Below, piece after piece: positions 7,727 through 15,018 of a stretch of 38,718 nt of DNA. The stretch covers positions 1 through 38,718 of the forward strand of contig JAEYLC010000021.1 in the NCBI GenBank assembly GCA_023461435.1, given 5' to 3'. How positions within the stretch are numbered: the stretch's first letter is position 1; every line of letters starts with the position of its first letter. The translations under genes and the position numbers were made by a program. The stretch comes from Bacillota bacterium (GTDB taxonomy: Bacteria > Bacillota > Clostridia > Christensenellales > SZUA-584). A model generated the notes under the pieces. That model searched no databases and was not told the origin of the DNA. It was given only the letters and a program-made list of their open reading frames with translations.

Positions 7727-8097
7727 TTTTTACTGTCCTCCATAGTGAAGAATTGCTTTAATTCGTCTATGTCGCTTTCACTTAACTGTCCGTTTTCGCA
7801 CAATGATGCGACAAGCTTTTTCGCGTTCCCTTTATATAGTTTTTCAAGAAACAATTTACCCTCTGCCAATATATATTCCTGCTCAGTTACTGCGGGCTCG
7901 TACAGCGTCACATAGTTGGTTTGTGAGCTGACAGCCCCCTTTTCGCGCAAGCGAACCACGAGCGTTTGTATCGTGGATTTACTCCATTTTGTATTTCTTT
8001 CAAGCTCGGTTCGTATCTCAGCAAACGACAAGGGGCGTCCTTCGCGCCAAAGTATTCGCATGACTTCAAGTTCAGAGTCGGAAATTTTAGGTATCAT
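7723..8097 (-). CDS. blaI: BlaI/MecI-family transcriptional repressor
   Basis: The 124-residue protein is a winged-helix repressor of the BlaI/MecI family. The start ISDSELEVMRILWREGRPLSFAEI, the recognition helix region KWSKSTIQTLVVRLREKGAV and the KLYKGNAKKLVASL dimer helix are all characteristic. Such repressors bind a TACTACA-type palindrome and are cleaved or inactivated after signalling by the BlaR1 partner, here encoded immediately downstream with an ATGA overlap. A matching palindrome sits on its own promoter. No beta-lactamase gene is nearby, so the pair may mainly control itself, the neighbouring secreted protein or distant genes. Confidence 0.93.
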   Translation of the reverse strand: MIPKISDSELEVMRILWREGRPLSFAEIRTELERNTKWSKSTIQTLVVRLREKGAVSSQTNYVTLYEPAVTEQEYILAEGKLFLEKLYKGNAKKLVASLCENGQLSESDIDELKQFFTMEDSKK

Positions 8098-8125
8098 ATC
8101 AGATTTCTCCTTTGTCTATCCCTGT

Positions 8126-8161
8126 AATACGTATACTACATTAGTAGTACGTATTTGTCAA
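8126..8161 (-). promoter_or_regulatory. blaI promoter with BlaI operator
   Basis: On the minus strand TTGACA (8161-8156) and TAGTAT (8138-8133) are 17 bases apart. The inverted repeat TACTACATTAGTAGTA (8134-8149) lies across the spacer and -10 element and closely matches known BlaI/MecI operators. A second, offset palindrome pairs AATACGTA (8126-8133) with TACGTATT (8148-8155). Binding here would block the polymerase, so the operon is most likely autorepressed. Confidence 0.85.
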
Positions 8162-8324
8162 TAGAATGCTAATTTATCTTATTATACCGCTTCGCTGTCA
8201 ATCAATTTACATATCACGGCATATGGTGCCGATTCACAAATCCTCATTGGATTTGGTTCTTAGGTTTTTTAATAGTTATTGCTACATGCGTCATTTACAC
8301 TTTTAGCTCTTTTCAAATTTTAAC

Positions 8325-8354
8325 TTGACGAAACAAAACTTCTCTGCATATAAT
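8325..8354 (+). promoter_or_regulatory. Promoter of the aromatic amino acid operon
   Basis: TTGACG (8325-8330) and a perfect TATAAT (8349-8354) lie 18 bases apart, just upstream of the leader peptide. The 160 bases before it, back to the blaI promoter, are AT-rich and show nothing else. Confidence 0.8.
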
Positions 8355-8381
8355 AAGGCAAACCAAATTGAGGGAGCAGGC

Positions 8382-8492
8382 ATGAACGAATCAATGTCCA
8401 ATCGTTATTTTTCGTTTAGCAGCCGGAGCTATTATGGCTTCGGATACTTTACGTTTAATAAATACGGACAGACGCGGTCATGGGTTGCTTGA
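8382..8492 (+). CDS. Phe/Tyr-rich attenuator leader peptide of the aro operon
   Basis: A 36-codon frame starts with ATG after GGGAGCAGG and reads MNESMSNRYFSF..., ending ...SWVA before TGA at 8490-8492. Between residues 9 and 28 there are five Tyr and five Phe in 20 residues, followed by one Trp at 34. It lies between the promoter and a strong terminator, upstream of nine enzyme functions for Phe and Tyr synthesis. This is the expected structure of a transcription attenuation leader: scarcity of charged tRNA-Phe or tRNA-Tyr would stall the ribosome and favour readthrough. The peptide has no known function of its own. The exact antiterminator pairing could not be resolved by eye. Confidence 0.85.
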   Translation: MNESMSNRYFSFSSRSYYGFGYFTFNKYGQTRSWVA

Positions 8493-8521
8493 CTTAAAAC
8501 AAAGTTTATCGAATTGTCAAC

Positions 8522-8551
8522 AAAGGGAGCTCATTACCGGGGCTCCCTTTT
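8522..8551 (+). terminator. Attenuator terminator before aroF
   Basis: AAAGGGAGC (8522-8530) and GCTCCCTTT (8542-8550) form a perfect 9-bp stem around an 11-base loop and end in a short T run. It is located 30 bases after the leader peptide stop and before the first enzyme gene, so it can only serve as a conditional terminator. Confidence 0.85.
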
Positions 8552-8579
8552 AAAATTGCACCGCTGTGCAAAAAATATC

Positions 8580-8593
8580 GGGAGCAAGCTCCC
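8580..8593 (+). promoter_or_regulatory. Second GGGAGC/GCTCCC hairpin in the aro leader
   Basis: GGGAGC (8580-8585) and GCTCCC (8588-8593) repeat the arms of the attenuator terminator. The first arm can also pair with the terminator's 3' arm at 8542-8547. The sequence therefore offers mutually exclusive structures, which fits attenuation, although which one is the antiterminator is uncertain. GGGAGC also occurs in the leader peptide's ribosome binding site (8372-8377). Confidence 0.5.
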
Positions 8594-8624
8594 TTTGTAG
8601 GACGGAAGAACGGAGGACAGATTT

Positions 8625-9641
8625 ATGATTATCATTTTGAAACCAGGCGCGGAAAAACAAAAGGTTGAAGACCTCATCCATTTTCTCGAGACGGACTATT
8701 CTCTTGAGGTGCAGAGAATGGATGGCGTGAATTATTCCATACTCGGCTTGATCGGTGACACATCCGCGCTGGACACCGAGCCGATTCAGGAACGCAGTGT
8801 TGTGAGAAAAGTGATGCGCGTGCAGGAGCCTTACAAAAAGGTGAACCGCGCGTTTCATCCGGACGATACCATCGTGGAGGGCAATGGCTTCACAATTGGC
8901 TCTCAGCGGCTCGCCGTGATGGCGGGGCCGTGCAGCGTCGAAAGTGAGGAGCAGATCGTTTCCACGGCGATCAAGGTGAAGGCCGCTGGCGCAAATTTCC
9001 TGCGCGGTGGCGCGTTCAAGCCGCGCACCAGCCCATACCGCTTTCAGGGCCTCGGTACCGAGGGGATCGAATATCTATTGACAGCCAAGAAAGAAACGGG
9101 GCTGCCCATCGTCACTGAAATCACGAGCGTCGAATATGTCGATCTGTTCGTTGATAAGGTGGACGTGATACAGGTGGGCGCGCGCAATATGCAAAACTTC
9201 GTGCTGCTGCGCGAGCTCGGTAAATCCAAAACGCCCGTACTGTTAAAGCGCGGCCTTTCCGCCACGATTGAGGAATGGCTCATGAGCGCCGAATACATCG
9301 CGGCGGGCGGCAACCCGAACGTGATACTCTGCGAACGCGGCATCCGCACATTCGAGACAGCCACGCGCAATACGCTCGATATCTCCGCCGTACCCGTGGT
9401 CAAGCGCATGAGCCATCTGCCGGTGATTGTGGACCCGAGCCACGCGACGGGCCTGTGGTGGGCGGTCGAGCCGCTCGCCGTCGCAGCCATCTGCGCGGGC
9501 GCGGACGGCGTGATGATCGAGGTGCATGAAAGCCCCGCGGAAGCGCTCTCGGACGGCAAGCAGTCGCTGCTGCCCGAAAAATTCTCGGCCGTGACGCAAA
9601 AGCTCAAAGGCGCGGCTGAACTGATGGGCAGGACACTCTGA
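8625..9641 (+). CDS. aroF: DAHP synthase (3-deoxy-7-phosphoheptulonate synthase), type I beta
   Basis: This enzyme condenses phosphoenolpyruvate and erythrose 4-phosphate, the first step of the shikimate pathway. The 338-residue protein has an N-terminal ferredoxin-like domain (about 1-70) as in the Thermotoga type, where it mediates feedback inhibition by Phe or Tyr. The barrel follows with AGPCSVES, the FLRGGAFKPRTSPY loop, QVGARNMQNF, LLKRGLSATIEEW and DPSHATG, which carry metal and substrate ligands. The start has GGAGG eight bases upstream. It is the first enzyme gene after the attenuator, and its stop overlaps the tyrA start (TGATG). It is thus controlled both by transcription attenuation and, probably, by allostery. 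Confidence 0.96.
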   Translation: MIIILKPGAEKQKVEDLIHFLETDYSLEVQRMDGVNYSILGLIGDTSALDTEPIQERSVVRKVMRVQEPYKKVNRAFHPDDTIVEGNGFTIGSQRLAVMAGPCSVESEEQIVSTAIKVKAAGANFLRGGAFKPRTSPYRFQGLGTEGIEYLLTAKKETGLPIVTEITSVEYVDLFVDKVDVIQVGARNMQNFVLLRELGKSKTPVLLKRGLSATIEEWLMSAEYIAAGGNPNVILCERGIRTFETATRNTLDISAVPVVKRMSHLPVIVDPSHATGLWWAVEPLAVAAICAGADGVMIEVHESPAEALSDGKQSLLPEKFSAVTQKLKGAAELMGRTL

Positions 9642-10474
9642 TGGAAGATCGATTTACAGGCAGCCGTATACTCATCGCGGGCCTCGGGCTCATTGGCGGC
9701 TCAGCCGCCAAGGCGCTTAAAGAAAGGGGCTGCGCGCACATAAGCGCGCTCGATACCGATTTAAAGTCGGTCGACGCGGCCAGAGCCGACGGCGTGATTG
9801 AAGACGGATTTAAGGACAGCGAGACGATGTTTGACATCGTGATTTGCGCGGTGCCCCCCAAGGCCATACCGGCGGTCTACGAACAAGTCAGGCACCGCCT
9901 CGCGGAGGGCGGCGTGTTCGCCGAGCTGTCGGGGCTTAAAACCGCGCTCGTGGATACGATGTACGACGTGCTGCTGCCGCAGCACGCGCTGCTCTGTCTG
10001 CACCCGATGGCGGGCAGTGAGAAGGTGGGCTATTCGCACGCGAGCGCCGGGCTTTTCAAGGGCGCACGGCTGATATTGACGCCCACCGAAAAGACGACCG
10101 ATACCGCGCTCGACTGGGCGCAGTTCCTGCGCGACGCGCTGCTCTGCGGCGAGATGACCTCGCTCTCTCCCGCGCTGCACGACGCGGTGGTCGCGGATTT
10201 GAGCCACCTGCCACACGTAGCCGCGCTCGCGGTGTACGCCGTGGGCAAGGGGCTCGAGCGCTTCGCGGGCGGCAGCTTCCACGCGATTACGCGCGTGGCC
10301 GACCTCAATGCGCCGCTCTGGGCAGGACTATTGATGGACAACGCAGAATATTTGCAGCGGAGCCTTGCGCGCCTCAGACAAAATCTCGATACGATCGATC
10401 AGGCGCTGAGCGAGCGCGATCAGGAAAAGCTCGAGGTGCTTTTAAGCAACATGGCTAAAGGAGTGAATCTATGA
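9641..10474 (+). CDS. tyrA: Prephenate dehydrogenase
   Basis: It oxidatively decarboxylates prephenate to 4-hydroxyphenylpyruvate, the precursor of tyrosine, using NAD or NADP. The 277-residue chain has the Rossmann motif GLGLIGGS (14-21), the HPMAGSEKVGY active-site stretch (about 122-132) and the DLSHLPHV helix with the second conserved histidines. It is short and lacks a C-terminal ACT domain, so direct Tyr feedback through that domain is not expected; control would rest on the operon's attenuator. It overlaps aroF upstream and aroB downstream by a few bases each. Confidence 0.93.
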   Translation: MEDRFTGSRILIAGLGLIGGSAAKALKERGCAHISALDTDLKSVDAARADGVIEDGFKDSETMFDIVICAVPPKAIPAVYEQVRHRLAEGGVFAELSGLKTALVDTMYDVLLPQHALLCLHPMAGSEKVGYSHASAGLFKGARLILTPTEKTTDTALDWAQFLRDALLCGEMTSLSPALHDAVVADLSHLPHVAALAVYAVGKGLERFAGGSFHAITRVADLNAPLWAGLLMDNAEYLQRSLARLRQNLDTIDQALSERDQEKLEVLLSNMAKGVNL

Positions 10475-11538
10475 ACACACTGACCATGCGCGCCGGAAAT
10501 ATTGAATACCCCGTTCTCATAGAAAAAGGGCTGCTCAAAAGCGTGCCCGACCATTTAAAAACGATGTTCCCCAAAAGCCGTTTCGCGCTGGTCACGGACG
10601 ACAACGTGGGCCGCCTGTACGGACAGCGTTTCTCGGCGGCGCTCGAAGCCGCGGGGCTTCGGCACGATGTTTTTACCGTCGCGCCCGGCGAAAGCTCCAA
10701 GAGCACCGATGCGCTGGCGCGTCTGCTAAGCCAGCTCGCGCAGCGCGGCTATAACCGCGCCGATGTGATCGTCGCCTTAGGCGGCGGCGTCGTGGGCGAC
10801 CTTGCGGGCTTCGTCGCGGCGGTGTTCCTGCGCGGCCTTCGCGTCGTGCAGATTCCCACCACACTGCTCGCGCAGATCGACAGCAGCGTGGGCGGCAAAA
10901 CGGGCATCAACCTGCCCGAAGGCAAAAACCTCGTGGGCGCGTTCCATCAGCCGAGCGCGGTGTTCGTCGATTCGTCGATGCTCCAAACGCTGTCTGACAC
11001 CGATTTCTCGGACGGCATGGCGGAACTGATCAAATACGGGCTGATCCGCGACGCGGATATGTTTCATGAACTCGAAAAAAGCGGCCCTGTCAGCGCGGAT
11101 TCGGACATCCTCCCTCAGTGGATCACGCGGTGCCTCTCAATCAAGCGCGACGTAGTCGCCGCGGACGAAAAGGACACGGGCGAGCGCATGCTGCTCAATT
11201 TCGGCCACACGATCGGCCACGGTATCGAGCGGCTCTGCGCGAGAAAAAAACAGCCGATGACGCATGGGCGCGCCGTCGCGATCGGCATGGCGGCCATCAC
11301 CGCCGCTTCCGAGCGCATGAGCCTCACGCGGGCGGGCACCACGCAGCGCATCGTCTCTGTGCTGCAAAAATACGGGCTGCCATACGATATCTCCGTATTT
11401 GATAAGGATGAGATACTCAAGGGCATACTCGTGGATAAGAAAAACGTCGCGGACAGCTTAAGCCTCGTGCTGATCTCAGAGCCGGGGCAGTCTTTCCTGC
11501 ACCGCATACCGCAAAGCGACGCAAAAAGCTTTATATAA
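10471..11538 (+). CDS. aroB: 3-dehydroquinate synthase
   Basis: It converts DAHP to 3-dehydroquinate, the second shikimate step, using NAD and a divalent metal. Visible family features in the 355-residue protein are GDDNVG-type N-terminal strands, the NAD loop GGGVVGDLAGFVAAVFLRG (about 95-113), the QIDSSVGGKTGIN segment with the catalytic lysine, DGMAELIKYG, and the metal-binding NFGHTIGHGIE. The length is usual. Its ATG overlaps the tyrA stop (ATGA), indicating translational coupling. Confidence 0.96.
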   Translation: MNTLTMRAGNIEYPVLIEKGLLKSVPDHLKTMFPKSRFALVTDDNVGRLYGQRFSAALEAAGLRHDVFTVAPGESSKSTDALARLLSQLAQRGYNRADVIVALGGGVVGDLAGFVAAVFLRGLRVVQIPTTLLAQIDSSVGGKTGINLPEGKNLVGAFHQPSAVFVDSSMLQTLSDTDFSDGMAELIKYGLIRDADMFHELEKSGPVSADSDILPQWITRCLSIKRDVVAADEKDTGERMLLNFGHTIGHGIERLCARKKQPMTHGRAVAIGMAAITAASERMSLTRAGTTQRIVSVLQKYGLPYDISVFDKDEILKGILVDKKNVADSLSLVLISEPGQSFLHRIPQSDAKSFI

Positions 11539-11548
11539 GGAAGAGAAA

Positions 11549-12814
11549 ATGGATATAACCCTATCCCCCACTGTCTATCACGGCAGCGTGACCGTACCGC
11601 CCTCCAAGAGCGCCGCGCACCGCGCGATACTCGCGGCAGCCATGGCGCACGGGCGCAGCGTGATCGGCAATGTGGATTTATCGAGCGACATACTCGCGAC
11701 CGTCGGCGCGTGCCGAAGCCTCGGCTGCACCATCGAGGTTGCCCAAAGCGGGCGTTATCATACGCTGACCGTGGACGGCGGGCTCTCGCTTGCGGACGGC
11801 GCGATGATCGACTGCGCCGAATCCGGCTCGACGCTGCGCTTTTTCATCCCCGTCGCGTGCACGCTCGAAGGTGTGAAGACGTTCACGGGGCGCGGGCGGC
11901 TGCCGTACCGGCCCGTGGACGCGTATTTGAGTATTTTCGATGAACAGAATATCGGCTATACCCACCCGGCGGACGCGAACCTGCCTCTCACCGTATCGGG
12001 CAGTCTGCGCGGCGGCACTTACGGCATCGACGGGCGCGTGAGCTCACAGTATATCACGGGGCTGCTGTTCGCGCTGCCGGTGCTCAAGGCGGATTCATCC
12101 GTCTCGGTGCGCGGCGGCTTCGAGTCGCGCGGGTATGTGGATCTGACCGTGGACATGCTGCGCCGATTCGGCGCTAAAATCAGCGTCTCGGGCGACGATT
12201 TCACAGTCAAAGGCGGCCAGCGCTATGCGCCGCAAAGCATCACCGTCGAGGGCGATTATTCTCAGGCCGCTTTCTTCATCGTCGCGGGCGCGCTTAAGGG
12301 CGATGTCCGTATTGAAGGGCTCGACGCGCTTTCACTCCAGCCCGATAGCGCGATCGTGCCGATCATGCGCCGAATGGGCGCTGACTTATCGGCTGAAGGC
12401 GGCGCGCTGATCGCCAAACAGTCTTCTCTTACCGGTACGCAGATCGATGTCTCGCAGTGTCCCGACCTTGTGCCCCCGCTCGCGATCGCGGCGGCGTTCG
12501 CGCAGGGCGACACACGTATCACGGGCGCGGCACGGCTGCGCATCAAGGAATGCGACCGTCTTCATGCACTGACGGTGAACTTAACCGCGCTTGGCATCAA
12601 CACAGCCGAGACAGACAACGAACTGATCATACAGGGCGGCACGATGACCGGCGGCACGGTCGATACGTTTGGGGACCACCGCATCGCGATGGCGTTCGCG
12701 GTCGCCGCGGCGCGCGCATCGGGTGATATCGTCATCCCGGACGCGCAGTGCATCGACAAATCGTATCCGAAATTCTACGACGACTTAAAGGCACTGGGAG
12801 GTAATAGACAATGA
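11549..12814 (+). CDS. aroA: 3-phosphoshikimate 1-carboxyvinyltransferase (EPSP synthase)
   Basis: It joins shikimate 3-phosphate and phosphoenolpyruvate to give EPSP, the sixth step. The 421-residue two-domain protein shows PPSKSAAHRAI near the N-terminus, the phosphate-binding CAESGSTLRFFIPVA (about 90-104), GRGRLPYRPVD, the SSQYITGLL serine pair, the hinge RIKECDRLHA and the C-terminal GDHRIAMAFAVAA. GGAAG precedes the ATG. It overlaps aroC by four bases. Confidence 0.96.
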   Translation: MDITLSPTVYHGSVTVPPSKSAAHRAILAAAMAHGRSVIGNVDLSSDILATVGACRSLGCTIEVAQSGRYHTLTVDGGLSLADGAMIDCAESGSTLRFFIPVACTLEGVKTFTGRGRLPYRPVDAYLSIFDEQNIGYTHPADANLPLTVSGSLRGGTYGIDGRVSSQYITGLLFALPVLKADSSVSVRGGFESRGYVDLTVDMLRRFGAKISVSGDDFTVKGGQRYAPQSITVEGDYSQAAFFIVAGALKGDVRIEGLDALSLQPDSAIVPIMRRMGADLSAEGGALIAKQSSLTGTQIDVSQCPDLVPPLAIAAAFAQGDTRITGAARLRIKECDRLHALTVNLTALGINTAETDNELIIQGGTMTGGTVDTFGDHRIAMAFAVAAARASGDIVIPDAQCIDKSYPKFYDDLKALGGNRQ

Positions 12815-13890
12815 GCAGCATTTGGGGACGCCACTTCACCGTGGACGTGTTCGGCGAATCGCACGGGCCCAAAATCGGCGTGGTGATAAATGGCCTCAAG
12901 CCAGGCACCGAGCTTAACTTCCCGCAGCTTCGCGCCTTCCTCGACAGGCGGCGCGCGGGCAGCGAAGCGTGGTCCACCAAGCGCCACGAGGCGGACGACT
13001 TTGAACTTGTCAGCGGCTACGCGAACGGTTTTTCCACCGGCACGCCGCTCTGCGTGCTGTTTCACAATGCGGCGCAGCGCAGCAGCGATTACGACGAGCG
13101 CGTCAACCGCCCGGGCCATGCGGATTACACGGGCTTCGTGCGCTACAACGGCTTCAACGACCCGCGCGGCGGCGGCCACTTCTCGGGACGGCTCACCGCG
13201 CCGCTTGTGTTCGCGGGCGCGGTCGCGGCACAGGTGCTTGAAAAGCAGGATATCTACGCGGCCACGCATATCCGCCGCATCGCGGATATCGAGGATGCCG
13301 CTTTGAACCCCACCGATATCACGCCTGAGCAGGCGCAAGAACTGGCCGATATGCGCTTCCCGCTGATTGACGAAAGCAAGCGCGAGGCGATGGAAGCGCG
13401 CATTAAACAAGCCGCGTCCGAAGGCGATTCGGTGGGCGGCATCGTGGAATGCGCGGTCTGCGGCTTGCCCGCGGGGCTTGGCAGCCCGATGTTCGATACG
13501 GTGGAGAGCCGTCTTGCATCTCTGCTTTTTGCGGTGCCCGCCGTCAAGGGCGTCTCGTTCGGCGCGGGCTTTGGCATGGCGCAGCTGCGCGGCAGCGAAG
13601 CGAACGACGCCTATGCCGTAAAGGACGGCACTGTCGTCACAAAAACGAACAACAACGGCGGCGTGCTCGGCGGAATCACGAACGGCATGCCTGTCGTGTT
13701 TGAGGCGGTCATCAAGCCGACAGCCTCGATATCGCAGCCGCAGCAGACGGTGAACTTAAAGACAATGGAAGAAGAAACGGTCGTCGTCAAGGGCCGTCAC
13801 GACGCGTGCATCGTACCGCGCGCGGCGGCGGTCATCGAAGCGGCGGCCTATATATGCATGCTCGATCTGATCACGGAAAGGGGACTTTAA
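12811..13890 (+). CDS. aroC: Chorismate synthase
   Basis: This FMN-dependent enzyme removes phosphate from EPSP to give chorismate, the seventh step. The 359-residue protein has FGESHGP near the start, the RRAGS loop, the DYTGFVRYNGFNDPRGGGHFSGR signature (about 104-127), GFGMAQLRGSEAND, and the C-terminal DACIVPRAAAVIEAAA segment. The length is typical. It overlaps aroA by four bases and its stop directly abuts the pheA start. Confidence 0.96.
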   Translation: MSSIWGRHFTVDVFGESHGPKIGVVINGLKPGTELNFPQLRAFLDRRRAGSEAWSTKRHEADDFELVSGYANGFSTGTPLCVLFHNAAQRSSDYDERVNRPGHADYTGFVRYNGFNDPRGGGHFSGRLTAPLVFAGAVAAQVLEKQDIYAATHIRRIADIEDAALNPTDITPEQAQELADMRFPLIDESKREAMEARIKQAASEGDSVGGIVECAVCGLPAGLGSPMFDTVESRLASLLFAVPAVKGVSFGAGFGMAQLRGSEANDAYAVKDGTVVTKTNNNGGVLGGITNGMPVVFEAVIKPTASISQPQQTVNLKTMEEETVVVKGRHDACIVPRAAAVIEAAAYICMLDLITERGL

Positions 13891-15009
13891 ATGGGTTACG
13901 AGGAAGACATCCGCGCACTGCGCGAAAGAATAGACAGCATCGACTCGCAGCTCGTGCCGCTTTTTGAGGCGCGCATGCGCGCCTCGGACGACGTCGCGGA
14001 GGTGAAAAAGCGCTACGGCAAGCCGATATTCGACGCGGACCGCGAGAACGACGTGATTTCGCGCGCGCTCTCGCGCCTGATGGACGGCGAAAACGGCGAA
14101 GCCGCGCGGCGGTTTTTCCGCGCGCTGATGGACTTGAGCAAGCAGCGCCAGCACACGCATCTAAAGCCCGGCGAAGACCTCGGCAGCGGCGACAGCCAGG
14201 CGGTTGGCTTTCTTGGCCTTAAAGGGTCGTTCTCTCACATCGCGGCATGCGAGGCATTCGGAGAAAACGCGCCGCTCAAAAACTACGACGCGTTTGAGGA
14301 CATGTTCGAAGCGCTGCGGCGCGGCGAGATCGGCCGCGCGATGCTGCCCGCGGAGAACACCGAGACGGGCAGCATCACCGCCGTGGTCGATCTGCTCGCC
14401 AAATACGGCTACTTCATCGTCGCGGAACGCCTGCTCAAGGTGGAGCACAGCCTGCTCGGCCTGCCGGACGCGGCGCTCAGCGACATCACGCAAGTCTGCT
14501 CGCACCCCGAGCCGATCATGCAGTGCAGCCGGTTTCTGCACGCGCACCCGGCCATCAGCGCGTTTCCCGCGCTCAGCACGGCGCAGGCCGCAATGAACGT
14601 CGCGCAGCAGCGCAATAAATCGCTTGGGTGCATCGCGTCGATCCAGTCCGCAAAGGAATACGGCCTCAAGGTGCTGGCCGAAAACATACAGAACAGCCAG
14701 GGCAACTCCACGCGCTTTGTGGTGGTGGCAAGAAAGCCCATATTGAACGCTGCGTGCGACAAAACGAGCATCGTCTTCAAGGTGGAGCACCGGCCCGGCT
14801 CGCTCTGCGATATGCTCAAAATTTTCACGGGCATCAACATATTAAAGCTCGAATCGCGGCCGCTCAAGGACAGGCCGTTTGAATACCTGTTCCATCTCGA
14901 TTTTGAGGGCAGCGCCGAAGACGAAACGGTGAAACGCGTGCTCGACGAAGCCAAAAACAGCGCGGCAGACCTCGTTTGGCTCGGGTCGTATCCGCGCATG
15001 CCATTGTAA
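13891..15009 (+). CDS. pheA: Bifunctional chorismate mutase/prephenate dehydratase (P-protein)
   Basis: The 372-residue protein fuses three domains: an AroQ-type chorismate mutase (about 1-90, LRERIDSIDSQLVPLFEARMRASDDVAEVKKR), a prephenate dehydratase (about 108-280, with GLKGSFSHIAA, ENTETGSI and the NSTRFVVVARK catalytic region) and a C-terminal ACT domain (about 290-365, VEHRPGSLCDMLK and LKLESRPLKDRPFEY). It makes phenylpyruvate from chorismate and also supplies prephenate for TyrA. The ESRP motif in the ACT domain is where Phe binds in this family, so Phe feedback is expected. No other chorismate mutase is in the operon, which makes its mutase domain the shared branch-point activity. 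Confidence 0.96.
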   Translation: MGYEEDIRALRERIDSIDSQLVPLFEARMRASDDVAEVKKRYGKPIFDADRENDVISRALSRLMDGENGEAARRFFRALMDLSKQRQHTHLKPGEDLGSGDSQAVGFLGLKGSFSHIAACEAFGENAPLKNYDAFEDMFEALRRGEIGRAMLPAENTETGSITAVVDLLAKYGYFIVAERLLKVEHSLLGLPDAALSDITQVCSHPEPIMQCSRFLHAHPAISAFPALSTAQAAMNVAQQRNKSLGCIASIQSAKEYGLKVLAENIQNSQGNSTRFVVVARKPILNAACDKTSIVFKVEHRPGSLCDMLKIFTGINILKLESRPLKDRPFEYLFHLDFEGSAEDETVKRVLDEAKNSAADLVWLGSYPRMPL

Positions 15010-15018
15010 GGAGACAGC

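Noticed and set aside
8325..8625. T-box leader for the aro operon
   Set aside because: No T-box sequence (AGGGTGGNACCGCG) or specifier-loop layout is present; the Phe/Tyr leader peptide explains the region better.
12775..13410. Long minus-strand open frames across the aro operon (also 9761-10282, 14161-14790, 15331-16029)
   Set aside because: They are His/Arg/Ala-rich shadows of GC-rich coding DNA on the other strand, with no start signals.
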